Shown here: positions 49,801 to 60,616 of the stretch, piece after piece
How the letters are laid out: every line of letters begins with the position of its first letter
How positions within the stretch are numbered: the first letter of the stretch is position 1
Assembly (NCBI GenBank): GCA_963995525.1
Contig: OZ023211.1
Location: 61,027,041 to 61,091,040 of the forward strand
Length of the DNA: 64,000 nucleotides
DNA from: Escarpia spicata
Taxonomy: Eukaryota; Annelida; Polychaeta; Sabellida; Siboglinidae
Direction: 5' to 3'
Translations under genes and position numbers: made by a program
Notes under the pieces: generated by a model
The model's database searches: none
The model's input: the letters and a program-made list of their open reading frames with translations, nothing else
Told to the model about the DNA's origin: nothing

Positions 49801-52800
49801 ACAGTTTCAGTGACATAATTTATACTGTTGGTTTTTTCAGGCATGCTGGTTACTACTACTGTGGCGCTTGTAGTGGACATGTATACAAGCAGATCGACGG
49901 GAGCAAGTTGTAAGTTACTAAGTCAAACTCGTTGTTTATTAATAATGAATTAGTTAGTAAGTTATTAATTTAGTTATGAAAACTTGACATGAAATGGTAA
50001 GAAAGCTTTGAAATGTGGACATGAAGGAGAATGGGGCAAAGAAGTTTCACCAGTTAAAGGAGCAAGGAAGAGGTGTCCGATGTGGTGGGGGAAAAAGAAA
50101 CAAATATACCTGCCAACCTTCCTGGAATTTCTGTGAGTCTGCTGGATTTGTTTTGTTACTCCCGTGATGTCAACTCATAGAGTCCTAACATTGTTGGGCA
50201 AGGAGAGGATTAGAACACACGGCAGAGTTTGGCTTCTAGGACCGAATGAACAGTTTAAGGAGCTAACTTTGCTCTTGTTAAAAAGAAAACAAACTTTCAC
50301 AAAATTCTCCTGGCTTTCCAAACTCAACAATATGGCAGGTATAGGAAAGTGATTGTCATTCATTATAAAGAATATAGGTCAGTGGATTGTTCCACTCAGA
50401 CAATGAACCCATCAGGAAAATCCATCATTAAGCAGCATCCATTGTCACATTTGAAAGTGTAAAATCCATCGGTGCAACACTAAGGACACCGTGTGACACC
50501 AGCGAAAGTGTCACGATGGTGAATCCTGATGTTGACACTTTAGTATACAAGATCGCTGTCAAGGAGCTAAACAAACTTAAAGACAGGACACTGTGAGAAG
50601 TGATGCTAAATGCATGGAACTTGGTAGCTCTGCATATAAGTTGCTAAACTAGATGAGGGGTATAATAAAAGTTACTGTGATGTGGAATCGGATTGAAAGA
50701 GTTTGCGTTGAGACCGTGATGCTGTGTTTCAGTTCGCGTGTCTTCATCCTGGGTCCCTCCCACCATGCGAGGCTGGCCGGCTGTGCCTTGTCTAGTCTGG
50801 AGAAATACGAGACTCCACTCTCCCACCTCACCATAGACTCACAAGGTAGGGCCACTGACTCAACTCTCCCACTTCACCATAGACTCACAACGTAGGGCCA
50901 TTGACTCCACTCTCCCACTTCACCATAGACTCACAACGTAGGGCCATGAGACCCCACTCTCCCATTTCACCATAGACTCACAAGGTAGGGCCACAAGACT
51001 CCACACTCTCACCTCACCATAGATACACAAGGTAGGGCCACAAGACTCCACTCTCTCACCTCACCATAGGCTCACAAGGTAGGGCCACTGACTCAACTCT
51101 CCCACTTCACCATAGACTCACAATGTAGGGCCACTGATCCTACTCTCCCACTCTCCCACTTCACCATAGACTCACAACATAGGGCCACGAGACCCCATTC
51201 TCCCATCTCACCATAGACTCACAAGGTAGGGCCACAAGACTCCACACTCTCACCTCACCATAGATACACAAGGTAGGGCCACAAGACTCCACTCTCTCAC
51301 CTCACCATAGGCTCACAAGGTAGGGCCACTGACTCAACTCTCCCACTTCACCATAGACTCACAATGTAGGGCCACTGATCCCACTCTCCCACTCTCCCAC
51401 TTCACCATAGACTCACAACATAGGGCCACGAGACCCCATTCTCCCATCTCACCATAGACTCACAAGGTAGGGCCACAAGACTCCACTCTCTCACCTCACC
51501 ATAGATACACAAGGTAGGGCCACAAGACTCCACTTTCTCACCTCACCATAGGCTCACAAGGTAGGGCCACTGACTCAACTCTCCCACTTCACCATAGACT
51601 CACAACATAGGGCCACGAGACCCCACTCTCCCATCTCACCATAGACTCACAAGGTAGGGCCACAAGAGTCCACTCTCTCACCTCACCATAGACTCACAAA
51701 GTAGGGCCACAAAATTCCACTCTCTCACCTCACCATAGGCTCACAAGGTAGGGCCACTGACCCCACTCTCGCATCTCACCATAGACTCACAAGGTAGGGC
51801 CACTGACCCCACTCTCGCACCTCACCATAGACTCACAAGATAGAGCCATGAGACTCCACTCTCCCACCTCACTATAGACTCACAAGGTAGGGCCACAAGA
51901 CTCCACTCTATCACCTCACCATAGACTCACAAAGTAGGGCCATAATACTCCACTCTCCCACCTCACCATAGACTCACAAAGTAGGGCCATAATACTCCAC
52001 TCTCCCACCTCACCTTAGACTCACAAGGTAGGGCCATAAGACTCCACTCTCCCACCTCAGAATAGACTCACAAGGTAGGGCCACGAGACTCCACTCTCTT
52101 ACCTCACCATAGACTCACAAGGTAGGGCCACAAGACTCCACTCTCCTACCTCCCCATAGACTCACAAGGTAGGGCCATTGACTCCACTCTCTCACCTCAC
52201 CATAGACTCACAAGGTAGGGCCACAAAATTCCACTCTCTCACCTCACCATAGGCTCACAAGGTAGGGCCACTGACCCCACTCTCGCATCTCACCATAGAC
52301 TCACAAGGTAGGGCCACTGACTCCAATCTCTCACCTCACCATAGACTCACAAGGTAGGGCCACTGATGCCACTCTCTCACCTCACCATAGACTCACAAGG
52401 TAGGGCCACTGACCCCACTCTCGCACCTCACCATAGACTCACAAGATAGAGCCATGAGACTCCACTCTCCCACCTCACTATAGACTCACAAGGTAGGGCC
52501 ACAAGACTCCACTCTATCACCTCACCATAGACTCACAAAGTAGGGCCATAATACTCCACTCTCCCACCTCACCATAGACTCACAAAGTAGGGCCATAATA
52601 CTCCACTCTCCCACCTCACCATAGACTCACAAGGTAGGGCCATAAGACTCCACTCTCCCACCTCAGAATAGACTCACAAGGTAGGGCCACGAGACTCCAC
52701 TCTCTTACCTCACCATAGACTCACAAGGTAGGGCCACAAGACTCCACTCTCCTACCTCCCCATAGACTCACAAGGTAGGGCCATTGACTCCACTCTCCCA

Positions 52801-55800
52801 CCTCACCATAGACACACAAGGTAGGGCCACTGACTCCACTTTCCCACCTTACCATAGACTCACAAGGTAGGGCCACCGACTCCACTTTCCCATCTCACCA
52901 TAGACTCACAAGGTAGGGCCACCGACTCCACTTTCCCACCTCACCAGACTCACAAGGTAGGGCCATTGACTCCACTCTCCCACCTCACCATAGACTCACA
53001 AGGTAGGGCCATTGACTCCACTTTCCCACCTCATCATAGACTCACAAGGTAGGGCCACCGACTCCACTTTCCCACCTCACCAGACTCACAAGGTAGGGCC
53101 ACTTTCCCACCTCACCAGACTCACAAGGTAGGGCCATTGACTCCACTCTCCCACCTCACCATAGACTCACAAGGTAGGGCCACTGACTCAACTCTCCCAT
53201 TTCACCATAGACTCACAACATAGGGCCACTGACCCCATGCTCCCACTTCACCATAGACTCACAACGTAGGGCCATGAAACCCCACTCTCCCATTTCACCA
53301 TAGACTCACAAGGTAGGGCCACAAGACTCCACACTCTCACCTCACCATAGATACACAAGGTAGGGCCACAAGATTCCACTCTCTCACCTCACCATAGGCT
53401 CACAAGGTAGGGCCACTGACTCAACTCTCCCACTTCACCATAGACTCACAACATAGGGCCACGAGACCCCATTCTCCCATCTCACCATAGACTCACAAGG
53501 TAGGGCCACAAAATTCCACTCTCTCACCTCACCATAGGCTCACAAGGTAGGGCCACTGACCCCACTCTCGCATCTCACCATAGACTCACAAGGTAGGGCC
53601 ACTGACCCCACTCTCGCACCTCACCATAGACTCACAAGATAGAGCCATGAGACTCCACTCTCCCACATCACTATAGACTCACAAGGTAGGGCCACAAGAC
53701 TCCACTCTATCACCTCACCATAGACTCACAAAGTAGGGCCATAATACTCCACTCTCCCACCTCACCATAGACTCACAAAGTAGGGCCATAATACTCCACT
53801 CTCCCACCTCACCATAGACTCACAAGGTAGGGCCATAAGACTCCACTCTCCCACCTCAGAATAGACTCACAAGGTAGGGCCACGAGACTCCACTCTCTTA
53901 CCTCACCATAGACTCACAAGGTAGGGCCACAAGACTCCACTCTCCTACCTCCCCATAGACTCACAAGGTAGGGCCATTGACTCCACTCTCTCACCTCACC
54001 ATAGACTCACAAGGTAGGGCCACAAAATTCCACTCTCTCACCTCACCATAGGCTCACAAGGTAGGGCCACTGACCCCACTCTCGCATCTCACCATAGACT
54101 CACAAGGTAGGGCCACTGACTCCAATCTCTCACCTCACCATAGACTCACAAGGTAGGGCCACTGACTCCACTCTTTCACCTCACCATAGACTCACAAGAT
54201 AGAGCCATGAGACTCCACTCTCCCACCTCACTATAGACTCACAAGACTCCACTCTATCACCTCACCATAGACTCACAAAGTAGGGCCATAATATTCCACT
54301 CTCCCACCTCACCATAGACTCACAAAGTAGGGCCATAATACTCCACTCTCCCACCTCACCATAGACTCACAAGATAGAGCCATGAGACTCCACTCTCCCA
54401 CCTCACTATAGACTCACAAGGTAGGGCCACAAGACTCTACTCTATCACCTCACCATAGACTCACAAAGTAGGGCCATAATACTCCACTCTCCCACCTCAC
54501 CATAGACTCACAAAGTAGGGCCATAATACTCCACTCTCCCACCTCACCATAGACTCACAAGGTAGGGCCATAAGACTCCACTCTCCCACCTCAGAATAGA
54601 CTCACAAGGTAGGGCCACAAGACTCCACTCTATCACCTCACCATAGACTCACAAAGTAGGGCCATAATACTCCACTCTCCCACCTCACCATAGACTCACA
54701 AAGTAGGGCCATAATACTCCACTCTCCCACCTCACCATAGACTCACAAGGTAGGGCCATAAGACTCCACTCTCCCACATCAGAATAGACTCACAAGGTAG
54801 GGCCACGAGACTCCACTCTCTTACCTCACCATAGACTCACAAGGTAGGGCCACAAGACTCCACTCTCCTACCTCCCCAAAGACTCACAAGGTAGGGCCAT
54901 TGACTCCACTCTCCCACCTCACCATAGACACACAAGGTAGGGCCACTGACTCCACTTTCCCACCTTACCATAGACTCACAAGGTAGGGCCACCGACTCCA
55001 CTTTCCCATCTCACCATAGACTCACAAGGTAGGGCCACCGACTCCACTTTCCCACCTCACCAGACTCACAAGGTAGGGCCATTGACTCCACTCTCCCACC
55101 TCACCATAGACTCACAAGGTAGGGCCATTGACTCCACTTTCCCACCTCATCATAGACTCACAAGGTAGGGCCACCGACTCCACTTTCCCACCTCACCAGA
55201 CTCACAAGGTAGGGCCACTTTCCCACCTCACCAGACTCACAAGGTAGGGCCATTGACTCCACTCTCCCACCTCACCAGACTCACAAGGTAGGGCCACTGA
55301 CTCCACTTTCCCACCTCACCATAGACTCAGAAGGTAGGGCCACCGACTTCACTTTCCCACCTCACCAGACTCACAAGGTAGGGCCACCGACTCCACTTTC
55401 CCATCTCACCATAGACTCACAAGGTAGGGCCACCGACTCCACTTTCCCACCTCACCAGACTCACAAGGTAGGGCCATTGACTCCACTCTCCCACCTCACC
55501 ATAGACTCACAAGGTAGGGCCATTGACTCCACTTTCCCACCTCATCATAGACTCACAAGGTAGGGCCACCGACTCCACTTTCCCACCTCACCAGACTCAC
55601 AAGGTAGGGCCACTTTCCCACCTCACCAGACTCACAAGGTAGGGCCATTGACTCCACTCTCCCACCTCACCATAGACTCACAAGGTAGGGCCACTGACTC
55701 CACTTTCCCACCTCACCAGACTCACAAGGTAGGGCCACTGACTCCACTTTCCCACCTCACCATAGACTCAGAAGGTAGGGCCACCGACTTCACTTTCCCA

Positions 55801-58800
55801 CCTCACCAGACTCACAAGGTAGGGCCATTGACTCCACTCTCCCACCTCACCATAGACACACAAGGTAGGGCCACTGACTCCACTTTCCCACCTTACCATA
55901 GACTCACAAGGTAGGGCCACCGACTCCACTTTCCCATCTCACCATAGACTCACAAGGTAGGGCCACCGACTCCACTTTCCCACCTCACCAGACTCACAAG
56001 GTAGGGCCATTGACTCCACTCTCCCACCTCACCATAGACTCACAAGGTAGGGCCATTGACTCCACTTTCCCACCTCATCATAGACTCACAAGGTAGGGCC
56101 ACCGACTCCACTTTCCCACCTCACCAGACTCACAAGGTAGGGCCACTGACTCCACTTTCCCACCTCACCATAGACTCAGAAGGTAGGGCCACCGACTTCA
56201 CTTTCCCACCTCACCAGACTCACAAGGTAGGGCCATTGACTCCACTCTCCCACCTCGTCATTGACTCCACTCTCCCACCTCACCTCGTAAATGGCGGTGT
56301 GTTCAATTAAAAATATAATTTGGAAGGTTATGTTGACTTGGTAATTATAATAATGAGCGACATGAAAAAGACAGAAGTGATCAATGGGTGAAGATATCAC
56401 AACTGATGTGCGAGTCAATGGAGAGTTTGAATCATTCTGTGCCTCTGCTTAATGTATGCGGACCTGTATTCAACTGGAGAATTTGAGTCATAATATATAC
56501 CAGTGCATACAGACCTGTATTTTGACTGGAGAGTTAGAGTCATGCAATGTACCTCTTTATGCCTTCAGTGTATGCCGACCTGTATTCAACTGGAAAGTTT
56601 GAGTCATACTATATGCTTCTAGTGTATGCTGACCTGTATTCTACACAAGTATGAGTCATACTGTATACTTCTGTATGCATTTAGTGTACTTGACTGGATA
56701 GTTTGAGTCATATCGTTTTCCTCTGTATGCCTTCAGTGTATGCTGAGTTGTATGCGACTGGAGAGTTTGAGTCGATGAGTCCTCAAACTGATGAAGCAGA
56801 ACACAGCATTGAGATGCAACTGCCTTATATTGCCAAAGTGATGGAGAGGTTTGTATACTGTGTTTGTGTGTTCATGTGTGTTCATGTGTGCGTGCATGTA
56901 CACACACACATAGTGAATCGTCCAGAAATTGCATTTTGGTTTACTGAAACATGAAGGTGTTAGTAACTCTCCCATAATGAAAATGTAATGATAGATGATA
57001 TATTCTACTCGAACACGTGTTCCTGTAGTTTACTTTTTAGTATGCAGTCTAGTTTTTTGTGTGCTAAAACACAATGGAAGTGAATTAATAGAAAGGAAAT
57101 GTATTCATAGAATTGTTTTCTTTTCTGTCAGAAATATTATCTATACGACCATATACAGACTGTACTATGTCTGTTTGCCAGTTTTAAGTGTTAGGGCATT
57201 ATTTTTACTCCAAGTCTGTGCAACAGGTAATGAATGATATTTGTTGCCTACGAAGTTGTGTGCAGTGATATAGGCAAACGTGTATGTTATGTATTATATG
57301 TATCATCATTTACTTAATTGTATTGGTGTAAATGTTACACTATAAACATTACTTAATTTTTGCAGAAATGTATATATTAAAATTTGGAATTACGAATTTG
57401 TGAATATAATGAAGTATATGCAGTTCTTATTGCTAGAACCCTTGATGTGTCAACCATTCTAGCACATCTTGGCTCTTGCTATTTCAGTCGTCGCGGCCAG
57501 TTCACCATTGTACCGGTCATGGTTGGGTCGCTGTCGACAGACCGTGAACAGAAGTATGGACAGATCTTCAGCCGATATCTCGCCGACCCAGACAATCTCT
57601 TTGTCATCTCGTCCGATTTCTGTCACTGGGGTAAGTTCCGTTGATAAATCCACAGAGTTTGTGCAGGACCCTAGTTCATAACAAACTACAAGATCACATT
57701 TGTGTCGAGTTCCATGCAGAACTCGCACTCGTACAATAATAATATGCTATCCAAGACACCCAGAACATGGTTTCCGTTGTGTTCTGTACGTGGCACATCA
57801 TGTGACTTGAAACATTCCTTGTCAGTTTATTGAATTGGCCCATAATGAATCAGTTAAATTAATTAGCCCATCACAAATCAGTTTATTGAATTAGCTCCTG
57901 AATTACAAACAGTAATTATTGAACTAGCCCATCACGAAACTGTTTATTAAATTAGGCCATCATGAATCGGTTAATTGATTTAGCCCATCATGAATCAGTT
58001 CCATAGAATAAGCCCATCGTGAATCAGTTCCATTGAATTGGCCTGCCATGAATCAGTTAAGTGAATTAGCCCATCATGAATCAGTTCATTGGATTAACCC
58101 ATCATGAATTAGTTCACTGGATTAGCCCATCATGAACCAGTTCATTAAATTAGCCCGTCATGAATCAGTTGATTCAGTTAGCCCTTCATAAATCAGTTAA
58201 TTCAATTAGCCATCACGAATCTGATCCCTTGGTGTTCAGATCTGTTGTTCAAATCGTACACACAGCAGGTTTGATACGTCTGTTATCCAGCCCTTGGCAC
58301 TGCTCAGTGCACTTTATGCTGCGTTCCAGTCAGCTCATGTTTGCTGTGAATACAACTTGAAAGTTCAGAAGCAGCCCGACTTCACCACTTGTAAATTTAT
58401 TCAACTGGGTCACAAAGTCGTATTTACGTTAAACACAAGCCCATTGAAACACAGCATTACATATCACTCTCTGGCAAACATGTTCAGTCGAACACCATTT
58501 CAACTTCTCTGGGAAGAATTAAGCTATGCTGCAATTACTGCCTGAAGACTATTTATACACAAATATCCACCACTGTGTGTAGCCAGATACTCAGTCATAC
58601 AAATGAGCTAGCATTTTAGTGGGTAGTAAATATCTTTGTTTTTTGCAAAATGATAAAAAAATGAAACAAGCAAAACATTTAATTGAGAAAAGGTTTTCAA
58701 ATATAGCTGATCTCTTGAGAACACTGTTGTAAAGGTAAGTTTGACCTATATTAAAACATTCTAAGTAAGTGTGAAAATGTTTGACAAAAATGCACTATTA

Positions 58801-60047
58801 AACCTAAATGATGATAAAGGTAAGTTCTTAGATTGCCGGTTATCAAGTTCTTTAAAGTGCTTTACACTTCACTCCCTGCCATGATAAATAGTATTAATTC
58901 AAAAATCGTACATGCTAGCTGCTAATGTAACAAAATCGATGCAGCAACTGTTTACTGCAAGGCATTTGTGAAAGACAGCATTGCGGCCCACGTGCTTGTA
59001 CATTTGACGTACCAGGCAGATTTCGCGGAATCGCAGAAGACGGCCTGAAAGACACAGGTGTGTTGTAAATCAACATCACAATGTTATTTCTGAGCAATAT
59101 AACTACAAACGCTAGCAAAAACGTTCACTGTCATAAGGATGATCAGTTGTTAAAAATTGCTCCATAGATCATTAAGTTATTAATTACAGTGTAACTTCAC
59201 CTTCGGTTGTGTCTTGTAATTGTATTCAGGATCGAGGTTTCGCTACAACTATTACGACTCGACCCAAGGAGAGATCTGGCAGTCTATTGAATACATCGAC
59301 AGAATGGTACGTCAAGTGAATCGTCAGTTTACATAGTGGAGAAGATTAAACTCCAGAACTTGTCTTCCTGTCATACAGTTGTTAAATTGGTAGTCAATAG
59401 CTGTCTCTGGAGTCATTTTGTACAGGTTCAACATGAACAGTACAACCTACAATGGTTTGCCTGTGCAAGGACAATGAAACTTTCCATGCAAGGGCTTTTG
59501 TTGTTTGTTAAGTTGCTTGTGTAGAGACCTAAAACAATGTGTTACCACATTTGTAAAATCACCCCGACACAGCCGCACTGTTTTGTGAGCAGGTCAAGTA
59601 GCAATTAGGGCTATATATAATATAAACAAATATGCCTTGAGGCATAGATTTGTGGATCTAATTTTAATTATATCTGATAATAGACAGTGGCCAGTTATAA
59701 TTTGAGGTTTCATTGTAAACAAAATGTATTAGTTGAATAACTTTCACCTATGCATGTACCCTTATGTTTATACAAAATGGTCATGATTTCAAGTGATATT
59801 GATCACAAGACAATACATGTAAAACAGCTACTTATTGGAGTGTATGACAAGGGTTTCAACCTGCCATCTCCCACCTGGTTTCCTACATGCCACACATCCC
59901 TCTGTATTGGGAAGCACTACATCTACTGTTTGTTGCTGGTAGGGCATGGACCTTATTGAGAAGATGGATCCGGTGGCCTTCAGTGACTATCTAAAGAAGT
60001 ATCAGAACACTATATGTGGCAGACATCCCATCAGTGTGCTACTCAAC
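46848..60047 (+). CDS. MEMO1: MEMO1, eight coding exons in window, 3' end beyond window
   Basis: MEMO1 is a cytosolic protein with a fold related to class III non-haem iron dioxygenases. It acts in ErbB2-driven cell motility and has been described as a copper-binding redox protein. Exons 46848-46899, 47816-47897, 49841-49909, 50733-50845, 56737-56848, 57488-57630, 59230-59306 and 59943-60047 join in one frame to 251 residues, against 297 in human. The missing last ~45 residues must be encoded beyond 64000. Conserved features are 'SHAGSWY' (8-14), '[10 protein letters not shown]' with H46, 'FILGPSHH' (72-79), '[10 protein letters not shown]', '[12 protein letters not shown]' with H189, and 'NTICGRHP' with C241. 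H46, a histidine of the HH pair, H189 and C241 correspond to the human metal-pocket residues H49, H81, H192 and C244. An in-frame ATG at 46737 would add 37 residues, but the family start favours 46848. Confidence 0.96.
46900..47815 (+). other. MEMO1 intron 1
   Basis: 916-bp GT-AG intron, AT-rich, no recognised insertion. Confidence 0.9.
47816..47897 (+). CDS. MEMO1: MEMO1 coding exon 2
   Basis: Acceptor 'cgtctttgtag', donor 'gtatgt', phase 1 to phase 2. It encodes '[19 protein letters not shown]' and 'TRAVIAP'. Its last 12 nt and donor are repeated in the array that follows immediately. Confidence 0.93.
47886..48760 (+). repeat. 40-bp minisatellite in MEMO1 intron 2 built on the exon 2 donor
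   Basis: The unit is 'tgtcattgcaccgtatgtac' plus 'tggtaatgcactgtatgtgt', two related 20-bp halves, in about 22 copies with few substitutions (mostly caccgtatgtac versus catcgtatgtat). The first copy overlaps the end of exon 2, so every copy carries a near-exact duplicate of 'GTCATTGCACC|gtatgt', exon end plus 5' splice site. See findings. Confidence 0.97.
48761..49300 (+). repeat. diverged continuation of the 20/40-bp array with a palindromic insertion
   Basis: Degenerate 20-bp units ('attgcaccatatgcattgtc'-like) cover 48761-48895 and 49013-49300. Between them, 48905-49010 is an unrelated insertion rich in 'gtttaacccgggttaaac' palindromes and 'aaacccgggttt', probably a tiny MITE. Confidence 0.85.
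49301..49840 (+). other. remainder of MEMO1 intron 2
   Basis: It contains a fragment at 49305-49345 related to 2262-2312 and a SINE-like tail at 49615-49675 ('aaagcgcccaagagcaatct', then ATTATTATTA). The rest is AT-rich. Confidence 0.5.
49841..49909 (+). CDS. MEMO1: MEMO1 coding exon 3
   Basis: Acceptor 'ggttttttcag', donor 'gtaagt'. It encodes '[20 protein letters not shown]' and the first part of the next segment, carrying the first metal-pocket histidine. Confidence 0.95.
49910..50732 (+). other. MEMO1 intron 3
   Basis: 823-bp GT-AG intron with no recognised repeat or insertion and, in contrast to introns 2 and 4, no boundary-derived array. Confidence 0.85.
50733..50845 (+). CDS. MEMO1: MEMO1 coding exon 4
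   Basis: Acceptor 'gtgtttcag', donor 'gtaggg'. It encodes '[19 protein letters not shown]' and ends '[12 protein letters not shown]' in phase 1. The last 37 nt (50809-50845) and the donor are the founding unit of the array in intron 4. Confidence 0.95.
50809..56285 (+). repeat. ~46-bp minisatellite, about 5.4 kb, built on the MEMO1 exon 4 donor
   Basis: The unit is 'gactccactctcccacctca' plus 'ccatagactcacaag' plus 'gtagggccact', usually 46-47 bp, with 43-bp variants lacking 'ata' in the 3' part. There are more than 100 copies. Unit order repeats in larger blocks: the run starting 'agatagagccatgagact' recurs near 51838, 52444, 53637, 54197 and 54372, and 52790-53150 recurs near 54900-55260 and again after 55380. 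Each unit carries a copy of the end of exon 4 followed by its 5' splice site 'CAAG|gtaggg'. See findings. Confidence 0.98.
56360..56736 (+). repeat. 55-70 bp degenerate tandem copies of the MEMO1 exon 5 acceptor and exon start
   Basis: About six degenerate copies of 'agtgtatgctgacctgtatt' plus 'caactggagagtttgagtca'. The final copy is the true exon 5 start ('cttcag|TGTATGCTGAG...' then ACTGGAGAGTTTGAGTC). At least one upstream copy (near 56563-56580) keeps the acceptor-like 'tgccttcag'. See findings. Confidence 0.9.
56737..56848 (+). CDS. MEMO1: MEMO1 coding exon 5
   Basis: Acceptor 'tgccttcag', donor 'gtttgt' (weak). It encodes '[20 protein letters not shown]' and '[17 protein letters not shown]', the conserved EHSIE segment. 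Confidence 0.94.
56849..57487 (+). other. MEMO1 intron 5
   Basis: 639-bp intron beginning with a GT-rich stretch and otherwise AT-rich. No recognised insertion. Confidence 0.85.
57488..57630 (+). CDS. MEMO1: MEMO1 coding exon 6
   Basis: Acceptor 'gctatttcag', donor 'gtaagt'. It encodes '[19 protein letters not shown]', '[20 protein letters not shown]' and 'HWG', with the third conserved histidine. Confidence 0.96.
57823..58222 (+). repeat. ~30-bp minisatellite in MEMO1 intron 6
   Basis: The unit is close to 'cccatcatgaatcagttcat' plus 'tgaattag', in about 13 degenerate copies. Unlike the arrays in introns 2 and 4 it does not resemble the flanking exon ends, and it starts about 190 bp inside the intron. 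Confidence 0.93.
58440..58615 (-). mobile_element. partial tRNA-derived SINE in MEMO1 intron 6
   Basis: It matches the body of the SINEs at 39041-39345 and 42248-42560 through 'ttcagtcgaacaccat', 'acttctctgggaa' and 'acacaaatatccaccactgt'. The tRNA-like head is missing. A tail piece ('actgctcagtgcactttatg') lies at 58295-58320, separated by other sequence, and another tail-like piece ('aaagtgctttacacttcact') is at 58852-58878. Confidence 0.65.
59230..59306 (+). CDS. MEMO1: MEMO1 coding exon 7
   Basis: Acceptor 'tgtattcag', donor 'gtacgt', phase 1 to phase 0. It encodes '[19 protein letters not shown]' and 'EYIDRM'. Confidence 0.96.
59307..59942 (+). other. MEMO1 intron 7
   Basis: 636-bp GT-AG intron, AT-rich, with no recognised insertion. 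Confidence 0.85.
59943..60047 (+). CDS. MEMO1: MEMO1 coding exon 8
   Basis: Acceptor 'ttgctggtag', donor 'gtaagt', phase 0 at both ends. It encodes '[20 protein letters not shown]' and '[15 protein letters not shown]', with the conserved cysteine. The frame stays open through the donor into the CR1 insertion up to 60452. Confidence 0.96.
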
Positions 60048-60079
60048 GTAAGTAACATCTACTGCACGACACTGTTGTC

Positions 60080-60452
60080 TATACTAGTACATGTAGGGAC
60101 AAATAACGCAGAGAGGGAGGGAACAACTGGGATAGTTCAGAAGTACAGACAGTTAGTGAAGAAGTTAAAGAAGACAAGAGTAGAACAGATTATCCTCTCA
60201 GGAATTTTGCCAGTAATGGGAGGAAGGGGGCTGACATATAGAAACTGCAAGAGGATGGCGATCAACGCACTAGTTGAGCAGATGTGTAAAGAAGAGGGGG
60301 TGGGATTCGTAGATTTATGGGGATACTTTGTTGGGAGGGAAGATATGTACATGAGAGATGGCCTACATCTAAGTGGAAAGGGGGCAGCAGTTTTCTCGGA
60401 GAACTTGCTGCAATCTGTTGACAGTGGGACAGGCTGCATCTATTTAAACTAG
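60080..60452 (+). pseudogene. CR1 ORF1 fragment, SGNH/GDSL-type esterase domain
   Basis: The frame reads 'VHVGTNNAE' (block III, G-x-N), '[11 protein letters not shown]', '[14 protein letters not shown]' and '[10 protein letters not shown]' (block V, D-x2-H, with the catalytic Asp and His). The Gly-Asp-Ser block with the nucleophile is missing because of 5' truncation. Such esterase domains are known in ORF1 of CR1-clade LINEs. Confidence 0.85.
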
Positions 60453-60616
60453 ATTCGCAGGGGGGATTCACAGAGAAGCCTGAAACTGGAGGCATAGATA
60501 AAGACAGCAGAAATAAATCGGCAAAGAACAGCCTGGAAAACTGTTCTGAATCAGGATATAAATGCATTTGTTTAAATGCAAGGAGCATAGTAAACAAAAG
60601 AAGTGAACTAAACATT

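Larger units (their letters stand above)
57631..59229 (+). other. MEMO1 intron 6
   Basis: 1.6-kb GT-AG intron containing the 30-bp minisatellite and the SINE pieces. The remainder is unremarkable. Confidence 0.9.

Noticed and set aside
50846..56285. CRISPR array
   Set aside because: The repeats are contiguous, without unique spacers, in a eukaryotic intron. They are a minisatellite derived from the exon 4 border.
55648..56310. Plus-strand ORFs reading [21 protein letters not shown] repeats as a novel repetitive protein
   Set aside because: They are copies of the exon 4 end translated through intronic repeat sequence. Open frames are local and interrupted elsewhere in the array.
59946..60452. 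A single host gene of 168 codons with an esterase domain
   Set aside because: The first 34 codons are MEMO1 exon 8 with a clear donor at 60048. The rest is CR1 ORF1.
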